Assembly (NCBI GenBank): GCA_013377115.1
Contig: JACAAW010000006.1
Location: forward strand, 1 to 60,919
Direction: 5' to 3'
DNA length: 60,919 bases
Source: Bacteroidota bacterium
Lineage (GTDB): Bacteria; Bacteroidota; Bacteroidia; Bacteroidales; CG2-30-32-10
The translations under genes were made by a program, and so were the position numbers. The notes below the pieces were generated by a model. That model was not told the origin of the DNA, did no database searches, and saw nothing but the letters and a program-made list of their open reading frames with translations. Every line of letters begins with the position of its first letter. Positions within the stretch are counted from its first letter, which is position 1. This document shows, one piece after another, positions 8,327 through 17,479 of this stretch.

Positions 8327-9325
8327 ATGGAAAACAATAAACGTTTTGCAGTAATAGGTTCGGGAAGTTGGGCTACTGCAATTGTGAAAATACTTTTAAA
8401 TAACTGCAATAAAGTTAATTGGTGGGTTCGTGAGCCTGAAGTGATGGAAAATTTAATGCTTTATCATCACAATCCTATCTATTTAAGCTCTGTTGAATTT
8501 GATATTGAACGCTTGAATATCAGCAATGATATCAATGAAATAATTGAAGTTTCGGATGTAATTATTTTTTGTATTCCATCTGCTTTTTTGCATCAATCGC
8601 TAAGTCCACTGAAAAGAGATAGCTTAAAAGGTAAGTTGATTCTCTCAGCCATTAAAGGAATTGTTCCCGAATACAATAAAATTGTGGCAGAATATTTCAA
8701 TACTGAATTTAATATTTCATTTGAAAATATTGGAATCATTAGTGGACCTTCACATGCAGAGGAAGTTGCTTTAGAAAAATTAACTTATCTAACTGTAGCT
8801 TCACAAAATCAAGATTTTGCTGAGTACATTGTTTCAAAAATAAATTGTAGGTATATTTTTGCATCTGTTTCTGATGATATTTTTGGAACTGAATATTCTG
8901 CAGTACTAAAAAATGTGGTTGCAATTGCAAACGGAATATGCATTGCCTTGGGTTATGGAGATAATTTTCAGGCGGTTCTAATTTCTAATGCCATTCAAGA
9001 AATAAAAAGATTCGTTGATGAAGTTCATCCTATTAATAGAGACATAAATAGTTCTGTTTATTTGGGAGACTTACTCGTTACTTCCTACTCACAATTTAGT
9101 CGTAACCGTACTTTTGGAAATATGATTGGCAAAGGTTATTCTGTTAAATTTGCACAATTAGAAATGAAAATGATTGCTGAGGGGTATTATGCTGTAAAAT
9201 GCATTAAGGAAATCAACGATGAACATGGAGTTGACATGCCTATTACAACAGCGGTATACAATATTTTATATTCTGGTTTTTCTCCTGAAAATGAGATAAA
9301 ACGACTAACAAAAAAATTAAGTTAA
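8327..9325 (+). CDS. gpsA: NAD(P)H-dependent glycerol-3-phosphate dehydrogenase
   Basis: 332 residues, the normal GpsA length. It interconverts dihydroxyacetone phosphate and sn-glycerol 3-phosphate, supplying the phospholipid backbone in the cytoplasm. The N-terminal Rossmann motif is GSGSWATA (residues 11-18). Then come SAIKGI with K110, SGPSHAEE, GTEYSAVLKN with the catalytic-type K195, and NRTFG near the substrate phosphate site. It starts 10 bases after the M28/PDZ gene and is followed 22 bases later by an FkbM methyltransferase, so cotranscription is possible although no functional link is evident. Identification is firm. Confidence 0.95.
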   Translation: MENNKRFAVIGSGSWATAIVKILLNNCNKVNWWVREPEVMENLMLYHHNPIYLSSVEFDIERLNISNDINEIIEVSDVIIFCIPSAFLHQSLSPLKRDSLKGKLILSAIKGIVPEYNKIVAEYFNTEFNISFENIGIISGPSHAEEVALEKLTYLTVASQNQDFAEYIVSKINCRYIFASVSDDIFGTEYSAVLKNVVAIANGICIALGYGDNFQAVLISNAIQEIKRFVDEVHPINRDINSSVYLGDLLVTSYSQFSRNRTFGNMIGKGYSVKFAQLEMKMIAEGYYAVKCIKEINDEHGVDMPITTAVYNILYSGFSPENEIKRLTKKLS

Positions 9326-9347
9326 AGAACAAACTGAAGGTAAAGTG

Positions 9348-10067
9348 ATGAAGAAAATTATTAAATCAATTTTGTTTGCAATTGGAATTGACATTACGCA
9401 AAATCAAAAATACGACCGGCAAACTTTGCAAATTATGAGTAAGTCGATCAAACCTAATTCAAATTGCATTGATATTGGTTGTCATAAAGGTGAAATGCTT
9501 GAAATTATGTTCAAACATGCTCCACAAGGAAAGCACTATGCTTTTGAACCCATTCCGCAAATGTATGATGATCTCCTCAAGAATTTTAATGGACCAAATT
9601 TCAAGATTTTTCCCATTGCATTATGCGAAACAAAAGGAGAAACCACTTTTAATCATGTAAAAAATGCACCAGCATACAGCGGAATAAAACAAAGAGAATA
9701 CAATATTAAAAATCCAGAAATTTCTCAGATTACAGTTAAAACAGATTTACTTGATAACATCATTCCCTCAGATGAGAAAATAGATTTTATTAAAATTGAT
9801 GTTGAAGGAGCTGAATTAAATGTTTTAAAAGGTGCTGAAAAAACAATTATAAAAAACCAACCTTTAATTATTTTTGAATGTGGAATCGGCGCTTCAGATT
9901 ATTATAATACAAAACCTGAGGAGGTTTTTGAGTTCCTTACAATCAATTGTGGATTAAAAATTTCACTTTTAATTGACTGGCTGAAATCTGCTAATAGCTT
10001 GAGTCTTGATGGTTTTTGTGAGAACTATTCAAAAAAAATTAATTATTATTTTGTAGCACATCCATAA
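9348..10067 (+). CDS. FkbM-family SAM-dependent methyltransferase
   Basis: 239 residues from the ATG at 9348; a GTG sits immediately in front of it at 9345. The SAM-binding loop IDIGCHKGEM (about residues 45-54) and the acidic AFEPIP segment are followed by the FkbM hallmark IKIDVEGAELNVLKGA (about 149-164). FkbM enzymes O-methylate sugars or polyketide-type hydroxyls, often in surface glycans, but the acceptor cannot be read from the sequence. No glycan genes flank it. It follows gpsA closely and is probably the last gene of that unit. Confidence 0.85.
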   Translation: MKKIIKSILFAIGIDITQNQKYDRQTLQIMSKSIKPNSNCIDIGCHKGEMLEIMFKHAPQGKHYAFEPIPQMYDDLLKNFNGPNFKIFPIALCETKGETTFNHVKNAPAYSGIKQREYNIKNPEISQITVKTDLLDNIIPSDEKIDFIKIDVEGAELNVLKGAEKTIIKNQPLIIFECGIGASDYYNTKPEEVFEFLTINCGLKISLLIDWLKSANSLSLDGFCENYSKKINYYFVAHP

Positions 10068-10155
10068 TTTGCTGTAACAAAATTTAAATCTCATTCGTCT
10101 TAAGATTATTTAACAAATAGATTTTCTGAAAACTTTTACACGACAAAAAAAAATA

Positions 10156-10163
10156 TATATTTG
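10156..10163 (+). promoter_or_regulatory. -7 promoter element (TATATTTG) of the S46 peptidase gene
   Basis: TATATTTG matches TAnnTTTG, 43 bases upstream of the ATG at 10207. At the expected -33 distance only a T-run is present, not a clear TTG. Confidence 0.45.
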
Positions 10164-10206
10164 CAAATAAGTACAAAAACAATTAACTTTTAACAATAAT
10201 ATCTTT

Positions 10207-12381
10207 ATGAAAAAATTACTTTTAGGACTAGTTCTTTCTCTTAGTCTAGCATTTCGCGGGTTTTCAGCAGTGCCTGATGAGGGAATGTGGTTGCCAATGT
10301 TTATTGACAGATTAAACTATGTCGATATGCAAAAAATGGGTCTTCATCTTACTTCGGAAGAACTCTACAGTATCAACAATTCAAGTTTGAAAGACGCCAT
10401 TATTTCTTTAGGTGGATTTTGCACTGCCGAAATTGTATCTGATCAAGGACTTCTTTTTACAAATCACCATTGTGGTTATGATGCCATTCAAACTCATAGC
10501 ACACTTGAGCATGATTATTTAACCAATGGTTTTTGGGCGATGGATAAAAATGAAGAGCTTGAAAACAAAGGTCTTACAGCTTCAGTTCTTGTAAGAATGG
10601 AAGATCTTACCGAAAAAATCAATAAAGAATTAAATGATAAAATGTCGGTTGAAGAAAGAGCAGCAAAAATTGATCAATTAAAGAAAAAATATAAAAAAGA
10701 TGCTTCTGAAAAAGGAAAATATGTAGTTCAGGTAAAAGACTTTTTCGAAGGTAACGAATTTTATATGTTTGTTTATCAAGAATATAAAGACATTCGTTTA
10801 GTTGGAGCTCCTCCTTCAGCTGTTGGAAAATTTGGTGGCGATACTGATAACTGGATGTGGCCAAGACATACTGGTGATTTTAGCATTTTCAGAATATATA
10901 CAGCTCCTGATGGATCTCCTGCAGAATATTCAAAAAGCAACATTCCTCTAAAACCAAAACACTTTTTGCCAATTTCATTAGATGGCGTTAAAAAAGATGA
11001 TTTTACAATGATTTGGGGATATCCAGGAACAACTGATCGTTTTTTAACTTCTTATGGAGTAAAATTAGCTGTTGAAGAATCAAACCCTGCTGTTGTTAAA
11101 ATTAGAGATGAAAAATTATCTATTATGAAAACTGATATGGATGCAGATCCATCAGTTAAACTAAAATATTCTTCTAAATACGCGCAATCTGCAAACTATT
11201 GGAAATATTTTATTGGACAAACTCGCGGTCTAAAAAGATTGGATGTTTTTGGAAAGAAAAAAGAACTAGAAGATGCTTTTACAACATGGGTAAACGCTGA
11301 TGCAGCTAGAAAAACAAAATATGGTACTGCTTTAAACGATATTGCAATTGGTTATGATTCATTGAAAAAATATAATTTATCAATGAAATATTTGGAAGAA
11401 GCTGCTTTCCAAGGACCAGAGGTAATTTTCTTTACTTTTGGAGCTTATAGTCTTTATAATACTTTAAAAACAACCCCAGAAGGAAAAGAAGCTATTGAAG
11501 CGGCTGCTAATGATTTTAAAGCAAAACTAAAAGATTTCTTTAAAGATTATAATGTTGCCACTGATAAAAAACTTTTTGCCTCACTTATGGAAATGTACTA
11601 TAAAGACATTTCAAAAGCTCAACGTCCTGCAATTTTCGAAACAATAGAAAATAAGTATAAAGGTGACTTTAATAAATTTTCGGATGCATTGTATTCAAAA
11701 TCAATTTTTGTTGATCAAGTGAAATTAGAAGCTTTCTTAGCAAAACCATCTTTAAAGGTTCTGGATAAAGATTTAGGTTTCCAAACAATGCTTTCGATGA
11801 TTAAAGCTTATATGGATGTTTATGGAAAATTAGGAACAGTTGAAGAAAAAATAAACGAAGGAAATAGATTGTTTGTTGCTGGTTTAAGAGAAATGAATCC
11901 TGATAAAAAATATTATCCCAATGCAAATTCTACCATGAGAATGACGTATGGAAAAGTTGGCGATTATTTTCCTGCTGATGCAGTTCACTACGATTATAAA
12001 ACAACAGTTTCTGGTATTATTGAAAAAGAGGATCCAAAAAATGACGAATTTATTGTACCATCTAAATTGCATGATTTAATATTAAGCAAAGATTATGGTC
12101 AATATGCAGATAATGAAGGAAAATTGAATGTTTGTTTTATCACAAATACTGATATTACTGGTGGAAACTCTGGAAGTCCTGTTATGAACGGATACGGTCA
12201 ATTAATTGGTCTTGCTTTTGATGGAAACTGGGAAGCAATGAGTGGTGATATTGCATACGAACCAGATCTTCAAAGAACAATCGCGGTTGATATCAGATAT
12301 GTGCTTTTCATTATTGACAAATACGCTGGTGCATCAAATTTAATTAAAGAATTAAGTATTGTAAAAAAACCTGTAAAATAA
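10207..12381 (+). CDS. S46-family dipeptidyl-peptidase, DPP7-like
   Basis: 724 residues with a signal peptide (MKKLLLGLVLSLSLAFRGFSA). S46 peptidases are periplasmic serine exopeptidases that release dipeptides in asaccharolytic Bacteroidota. The chymotrypsin-like triad is visible: His in TNHHCG (H87/H88), Asp in PRHTGDF (about D224) and Ser655 in GGNSGSP. Between them lies the long helical insert typical of the family. Eighteen residues after the catalytic Ser the sequence has Gly (LAFDGNWEA). In Porphyromonas gingivalis that position is Arg673 in the acidic-specific DPP11 and Gly666 in the hydrophobic-specific DPP7, so a DPP7-type preference for bulky P1 residues is inferred. Its own promoter is likely, and it ends at a shared bidirectional terminator. 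Confidence 0.93.
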   Translation: MKKLLLGLVLSLSLAFRGFSAVPDEGMWLPMFIDRLNYVDMQKMGLHLTSEELYSINNSSLKDAIISLGGFCTAEIVSDQGLLFTNHHCGYDAIQTHSTLEHDYLTNGFWAMDKNEELENKGLTASVLVRMEDLTEKINKELNDKMSVEERAAKIDQLKKKYKKDASEKGKYVVQVKDFFEGNEFYMFVYQEYKDIRLVGAPPSAVGKFGGDTDNWMWPRHTGDFSIFRIYTAPDGSPAEYSKSNIPLKPKHFLPISLDGVKKDDFTMIWGYPGTTDRFLTSYGVKLAVEESNPAVVKIRDEKLSIMKTDMDADPSVKLKYSSKYAQSANYWKYFIGQTRGLKRLDVFGKKKELEDAFTTWVNADAARKTKYGTALNDIAIGYDSLKKYNLSMKYLEEAAFQGPEVIFFTFGAYSLYNTLKTTPEGKEAIEAAANDFKAKLKDFFKDYNVATDKKLFASLMEMYYKDISKAQRPAIFETIENKYKGDFNKFSDALYSKSIFVDQVKLEAFLAKPSLKVLDKDLGFQTMLSMIKAYMDVYGKLGTVEEKINEGNRLFVAGLREMNPDKKYYPNANSTMRMTYGKVGDYFPADAVHYDYKTTVSGIIEKEDPKNDEFIVPSKLHDLILSKDYGQYADNEGKLNVCFITNTDITGGNSGSPVMNGYGQLIGLAFDGNWEAMSGDIAYEPDLQRTIAVDIRYVLFIIDKYAGASNLIKELSIVKKPVK

Positions 12382-12455
12382 AAAAACAGAACCGATTGAA
12401 CTGAAAAAGTTTAAGAAGATAAAGAAAACTTTATTTCAGGACGAAACGTCAGGAT

Positions 12456-12486
12456 AAAAAAAGGGAGCAATTTAGCTCCCTTTTTT
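12456..12486. terminator. Bidirectional rho-independent terminator
   Basis: GGGAGC (12463-12468) and GCTCCC (12475-12480) form a 6-bp GC-rich stem with a 6-base loop. An A-tract precedes it and six Ts follow it, so the structure works in both directions. It lies between the convergent S46 and C1A peptidase genes. Confidence 0.9.
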
Positions 12487-12487
12487 A

Positions 12488-14857
12488 TTAACTGCCAATT
12501 ATCACCTTTTTTACCAATATGCTTTTAGAGTCTTTTACTCTAAATAGATAAATACCAGGACAAAGGTTTTCCATATCAATTATTTCTTTGAATTTTTTAT
12601 TTTCATTTTTTATGGTTTTTGAATATACATTTTTCCCAATAGGGTCAAATAAATCTATTTCGATTTGGCAATTTAATGCATTTGGGAGTATTATTTCAAA
12701 TTTCCCATTATTTGGATTAGGATAAATACCAATATTCTCGTCCGCCTCCGCTTCATTAATATTAGTGCAGCTTTCAACATTAATTTCTATGCTTTTTGAA
12801 TTTTGACAACCTTCAGAATTTATTGTTTTATATTTTAAAATATGTAAACCGACACCAGCAATACTTGGATTGAAAATATTGCCAAAAACTCCATCACCTT
12901 CAAAAACACCACCTAATGGACTTGCCAATAAACTAACGGATGTTTCCGAAGTGCAATATTCATGGTTTTCAATTTCAAATTCGATTGGATCAACCGGAAT
13001 AACATTTAAAAATGTCTCCTCAGAAATAACTTCACCGCATGAGTTTGAAATTTTTACACTATAATTTCCTTCGGTTTTTGCAAAAAACAGCTGGTTATTT
13101 GCATTAATAATATCTACTCCATTTAGCAGCCATTCATATTGGTAACTGCCTCCAATTGACGCGCTTAATAAAACCGAATCATTTTCACAAATACTCAATG
13201 AATTTGAACCCGAAATTGCAGAGATAATTGGAGCATCTTCCTGTATAAAGATTTCGCCACTGTGGTTTAAACATCCATATTCATTTAAAATTGAAAGATG
13301 ATAATTTCCGGTTTCTGTTGCATAAAATGTCGAATCTGTTGCTCCAGGAATTTGTATACCATTAAAAAACCAATGATAAAGCGAATCATTTATTGAATTT
13401 CCTGATAATTTTAAAGAATCACCCTCACAAAAGTTATTTCCACCAATTACATTTACGTTTACTGGAATTACTTCACAAGAAGAGTATGCTTTTATGCATA
13501 AATCATAAGGATTGTTTGTGGTGGCTCCTAACAAATTCCAGGTAGAATTATTTGAACTAACCCAACATTTATTAGATTCAATACTCGCATTACTGGAATA
13601 TCCAGCTATGGCTAATTCGATTGGAATAGGATAATAGAATCCAGGAGTTTCATATTTTACCTTAATATAAAAATCATTTCCTAATGTCATTTTTATGGGA
13701 CTTGGCAAATCAAATGTGTAATAACCAGGATATTCACAATATAAATTAGCTGAAGAGGATAATAAATTGGTAAAGTTTATTCCATCAAAATTATCGTAAA
13801 CTTCAATTTCAATTGTTGCATTTCCTGAAGAAATCCAAGTTCCTACTTTTGTAATTGGTTGTATATTATCAGAAACATATTTTACCGTAGCCCAGGCAGT
13901 TGGGTTATTAAAACCCCAATCAGCGATTCTTCCAAAATCATCATAATGATAAACTTTTGCATTTTTTGGAGAATTTAATTTTTCTGGAAAAAAAGCGATA
14001 TCAGAAAGAACTTTGGTATCATTATAAGAAATATAAAAATATCCATTTTCACCCCAATTTGTACCCCAGCTATTTTGAATAATCCAAGCACCAACACCTC
14101 CAGCCGTTGGCTTGTAATCGTCCCAACCAACAAGCATTACTGCATGATTTGGATAATTCGTTCCATCATAATAATAAGTATTGTCATTTGAATTAAAAGC
14201 ACTGCCATCCCATCTCATCGAAATATATAATGCACCATTATTTTTTATTGTCTCTTTCACCAAATGTACATCTTTTGGTAAAAATCTGGAATCTGTAACA
14301 TAGGTGAAAGGACTTAATCCGTTCGGACATGATCCGGAAATGGGAATATAGTAATCTTCATTTTCAAAAACGGGGCCTGAAAGTCTTGATAAATAAGATA
14401 CCGCTATTGATTGATTTCCTCCTGTGCAACCATTCCAATCAAATAAATGGCAATTTTTTAAATTATTCTCTGAAAGATTAAAATCCCCAAGGCCAAGAGT
14501 TTTCCATCTTGATTCGATGGATCCCAAAACTGCAAATGCCCAGCAAGAGCCACAACTGCCTTGATCTTTAACAGCTGTCAATCTATTTAATGTTCGCAAA
14601 TCATAAACAGAACTTGTTAAATCCACATGTTTATTTTCAGCGAGAATTCTATAATTTTCATTGAAATTATTCTCAGAAATAGATGGAATGAGTCCTAGTC
14701 CATGACCCTCTGGGGTAATCATGATATTTTTTTCTGATGTGTTTTCCAATAAAAATTGTTTGTAATTGTCACTTATAGGAGAACGTTGTGAATTATTTTG
14801 GCAAAAAATATTTTCTGAAATTATCATTAAGAAAATTATTATAATAAAGTTTTTCAT
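12488..14857 (-). CDS. T9SS-exported papain-like (C1A) cysteine protease
   Basis: 789 residues from the ATG at 14857, which has a signal peptide (MKNFIIIIFLMIISENIFCQ) and an unusually strong Shine-Dalgarno GAGGAGG six bases upstream; the ATG at 14950 is rejected. The papain fold has Q99, catalytic C105 in GSCGSCWAFA, H238 in PNHAVMLVGW and N262 in QNSWG, so all catalytic residues are present. Only a short pro-segment precedes it. After about residue 455 come immunoglobulin/PKD-like repeats (CEGDSLKLSG..., CENDSVLLSA...). The last about 80 residues are a type A T9SS sorting domain (YPNPNNGKFEI ... PGIYLFRV ... KKVIIGS). Predicted to be secreted and attached to the cell surface; its substrate is unknown. 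Confidence 0.93.
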   Translation of the reverse strand: MKNFIIIIFLMIISENIFCQNNSQRSPISDNYKQFLLENTSEKNIMITPEGHGLGLIPSISENNFNENYRILAENKHVDLTSSVYDLRTLNRLTAVKDQGSCGSCWAFAVLGSIESRWKTLGLGDFNLSENNLKNCHLFDWNGCTGGNQSIAVSYLSRLSGPVFENEDYYIPISGSCPNGLSPFTYVTDSRFLPKDVHLVKETIKNNGALYISMRWDGSAFNSNDNTYYYDGTNYPNHAVMLVGWDDYKPTAGGVGAWIIQNSWGTNWGENGYFYISYNDTKVLSDIAFFPEKLNSPKNAKVYHYDDFGRIADWGFNNPTAWATVKYVSDNIQPITKVGTWISSGNATIEIEVYDNFDGINFTNLLSSSANLYCEYPGYYTFDLPSPIKMTLGNDFYIKVKYETPGFYYPIPIELAIAGYSSNASIESNKCWVSSNNSTWNLLGATTNNPYDLCIKAYSSCEVIPVNVNVIGGNNFCEGDSLKLSGNSINDSLYHWFFNGIQIPGATDSTFYATETGNYHLSILNEYGCLNHSGEIFIQEDAPIISAISGSNSLSICENDSVLLSASIGGSYQYEWLLNGVDIINANNQLFFAKTEGNYSVKISNSCGEVISEETFLNVIPVDPIEFEIENHEYCTSETSVSLLASPLGGVFEGDGVFGNIFNPSIAGVGLHILKYKTINSEGCQNSKSIEINVESCTNINEAEADENIGIYPNPNNGKFEIILPNALNCQIEIDLFDPIGKNVYSKTIKNENKKFKEIIDMENLCPGIYLFRVKDSKSILVKKVIIGS

Positions 14858-15158
14858 GATTTTCCTCCTCTGAAATTTCTTTTGTTTAATTGATAAAATT
14901 ACCAGTTGAGCGAAAAAAAAGTAAGCGTATTTCAGCCGTTTATTTTTCAAGGTGTAAAAAGGATCTTTAAGAATTTAGCTTAGTTTCTTCTAGGGTGTTT
15001 TACTTGAAGTTTAAATAACCCCTTTTGGACTTTTTTAAACCAATTCTTTTCTCGATAATTTTCAGGTATATTACCCTAAATTAAATGGAGTAATTAAACG
15101 CTATTATTGTCTTTTAAATAGTAAGAAATTTGTGATAAGTCATTAAAAATTAGAAGTC
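14858..15158. other. Divergent intergenic region (301 bases)
   Basis: The region separates the minus-strand C1A protease from the plus-strand OmpA-family gene and must hold both promoters. GAGGAGG on the minus strand (14864-14870) is the protease ribosome binding site. No perfect TAnnTTTG was found on either strand, no hairpin terminator and no credible small ORF. Confidence 0.5.
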
Positions 15159-17231
15159 ATGAAAACGAATTTTTTTAAAACAGCAGTGATAATTGGAGTT
15201 ATTTGGTTAATTAACCCATTGGAGTTATTTTCCCAAAGTAAAAACTTCAGAAAAATATACGAAATAGCTGATGATTTGTCCTTTGAAAACAAATTTGAAG
15301 AAGCCTTGCCTTATTGGAAAATGCTTGATTCTATTTCTCCCAATAATCCCAATATTGCTTTTAATATTGGATTGTGCTATTTAAATTCGTCAGAAAAGGG
15401 CAAAGCCATTCCTTTACTTCAATTTGCCTCAAAGAAAGCTTCAGTTGACTACGAAGGATCTTATGATGAAAGGAGTGCCCCAGTTTTTGCATATTTTTTT
15501 CTTGGTGAGGCTTTTCATTCCGAAAGCAAGATGGACGAGGCTGTAAAAAATTTTAACAAATTTAAAACCTTCCTTCCAAAAGAAGATGAAGAGGATATTA
15601 ATGCTGTAAATAATCAAATTCAATATTGTTTGGTCGCAAAGAAAAACCTCAATAATCCTTTAAATGTAAATATTCAAAATTTGGGACCATCAGTAAATTC
15701 ATCTCATTCTGACTATTCTCCAGTTCTTTTTGGTGATAATAGCCAACTATATTTTACTTCGAAAAGAGACTTGTTAAGCAGCTCCAATTCAAAAAAGATT
15801 ATTGAAGGAAAAGAAGCAATCTATTTTACAAAATATAACCCAGAGGAAAACTTATGGAGTAAGGCAATTGCAATGGGTGAACCATTTTCAAGTAATAAAA
15901 ATATTGCAACCATAGGAAAAACATGGAATGAAAAAGGAATGTATTTTTTCAAAAATGAAGAAAAAGAAAATGGGGATATTTATTTTTCAGCAAAAAATGA
16001 AAACGGTTGGGAAGCACCAAATAAACTTTCCAAAAAAATAAATAATAATACAATGGAATACCACTCATTTGTTTCTTATGATGGCTCCTCATTCTTTTTT
16101 GTAAGTGACCGAAAAGGTGGTTACGGTGGAAAAGATATTTGGAAAAGTAGTTTAAAGGAAAATGGAGAGTGGTCTGATCCAGAAAACTTAGGTCCTGAAA
16201 TTAATACGGAATATGATGAAGATGCACCTTATATAACTGAAGATGGAAGAACATTGTATTTTAGCTCCACTGGTCACGAAAGCATGGGAGATTATGATGT
16301 ATTTTACTCAAAACTTCAAAATAATGGATGGTCGAATGCAATAAATATTGGAAGTCCAATTAATTCAATGGAAGATGATATTTATTTTGCCCCAAGCAAA
16401 AATGGTCAATCAGCAATATTTTCATCTTCAAGATCAGGAGGTTATGGAGAAATGGATATTTATAAAATTGATTTTGAAAAGCAAAATAGGGAAATAATGT
16501 TAAAATGCATTACTATTAATCAAGAATCTATGCCGGTGCCTTCTAATATTATTCTTAAAGAAGCAGGAAGTGGTCAAATAATTAATCCAATTTCAATAGA
16601 AATGAAAAGTGGAGAGGCATTTTTTAGTGTTCAAAATGAAAAAACTTACGAAGCGTCCATTTTTGTGAATGACAATATGGAAATCAAAGAAAACTTGACC
16701 ATTTTATCCGAAAAATCAATTAATCAAAACTTTAATAATCCAGAAAATCTTTATGCTGTATTACAAATACAAGATTCCGAAACAATCTCTAAAGAATTTG
16801 TAATAAGCGATCCAGTTATTGCAGTTATTGAATTGAAAGAAAATACTGAAGAAACTAAAATTGTCATCTCCAATATTTATTTTGGTTTTGATAAATCTGA
16901 TCTTACTGAAGAAACCACAGGAGAGTTGGAAAAAATATCATCTATTTTAATTAAAAACTCAAATTATAAAATAGAAATAGCAGGCCATACTGATAATATC
17001 GGATCGGATGAATATAATGATAAATTGTCTTTACAAAGAGCTGCTGCCGCGGAAAAATTCCTGGTTGAAAAAGGAATTGGTATCGAAAGAATCAATAAAA
17101 ATGGATTTGGATACCATAAACCAATAAGTGACAATAAAACCCCATCAGGAAGACAATTGAACAGAAGAACAGAGTTTAAAATTTTTAATGAGAAAAATGA
17201 ATTAATTTATTCTTCGGTAAGCCTTTCATAA
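15159..17231 (+). CDS. PorE-like TPR/PD40/OmpA multidomain protein
   Basis: 690 residues. Domain order: N-terminal signal peptide; TPR-type helices (about 30-150); WD40-like PD40 beta-propeller repeats (about 175-445, e.g. DYSPVLFGD, YGGKDIWKS, YDEDAPYITEDG, YGEMDIYKI); a carboxypeptidase-regulatory-like beta domain (about 450-540); and an OmpA peptidoglycan-binding domain (about 570-688; IYFGFDKSDL, GHTDNIGSDEYN, LSLQRA, NRRTEF). This order and size match PorE (PG1058), the OmpA-family component linking T9SS to peptidoglycan. PorE is a lipoprotein, but no lipobox Cys is visible here (ends LFSQS). Many Bacteroidota carry several proteins of this architecture, so orthology to PorE is tentative. 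It stands alone between a divergent protease and a histidine kinase. Confidence 0.82.
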   Translation: MKTNFFKTAVIIGVIWLINPLELFSQSKNFRKIYEIADDLSFENKFEEALPYWKMLDSISPNNPNIAFNIGLCYLNSSEKGKAIPLLQFASKKASVDYEGSYDERSAPVFAYFFLGEAFHSESKMDEAVKNFNKFKTFLPKEDEEDINAVNNQIQYCLVAKKNLNNPLNVNIQNLGPSVNSSHSDYSPVLFGDNSQLYFTSKRDLLSSSNSKKIIEGKEAIYFTKYNPEENLWSKAIAMGEPFSSNKNIATIGKTWNEKGMYFFKNEEKENGDIYFSAKNENGWEAPNKLSKKINNNTMEYHSFVSYDGSSFFFVSDRKGGYGGKDIWKSSLKENGEWSDPENLGPEINTEYDEDAPYITEDGRTLYFSSTGHESMGDYDVFYSKLQNNGWSNAINIGSPINSMEDDIYFAPSKNGQSAIFSSSRSGGYGEMDIYKIDFEKQNREIMLKCITINQESMPVPSNIILKEAGSGQIINPISIEMKSGEAFFSVQNEKTYEASIFVNDNMEIKENLTILSEKSINQNFNNPENLYAVLQIQDSETISKEFVISDPVIAVIELKENTEETKIVISNIYFGFDKSDLTEETTGELEKISSILIKNSNYKIEIAGHTDNIGSDEYNDKLSLQRAAAAEKFLVEKGIGIERINKNGFGYHKPISDNKTPSGRQLNRRTEFKIFNEKNELIYSSVSLS

Positions 17232-17479
17232 TTAGTATTAATTTTTTCGACCAAGAAAAGGCTATCAAAATAATGATGGTCTTTTTTGGGTTGAAATCTC
17301 TCTTTTGGAAATATTAAAATACTGGATTTTCTGTTTTTAAGGTTGTTATTCCGGAATCTATCATTTTTATTAAGGGCCAAAACACATACAATGAATATCC
17401 AGGAAGAAACAAAAATTTCCTTTAAAAGAATGAAAATATACCTTAAATTTGACAAATATACAATTGAAAAATTTTTAAT

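Noticed and set aside
14858..14950. Upstream ATG for the C1A protease
   Set aside because: A strong Shine-Dalgarno and a signal peptide both point to 14857.
17207..17455. 82-codon minus-strand frame between the OmpA-family and histidine kinase genes
   Set aside because: It overlaps the end of the OmpA-family gene, has no recognisable domain beyond a short hydrophobic N-terminus, and no promoter or ribosome binding site was seen.
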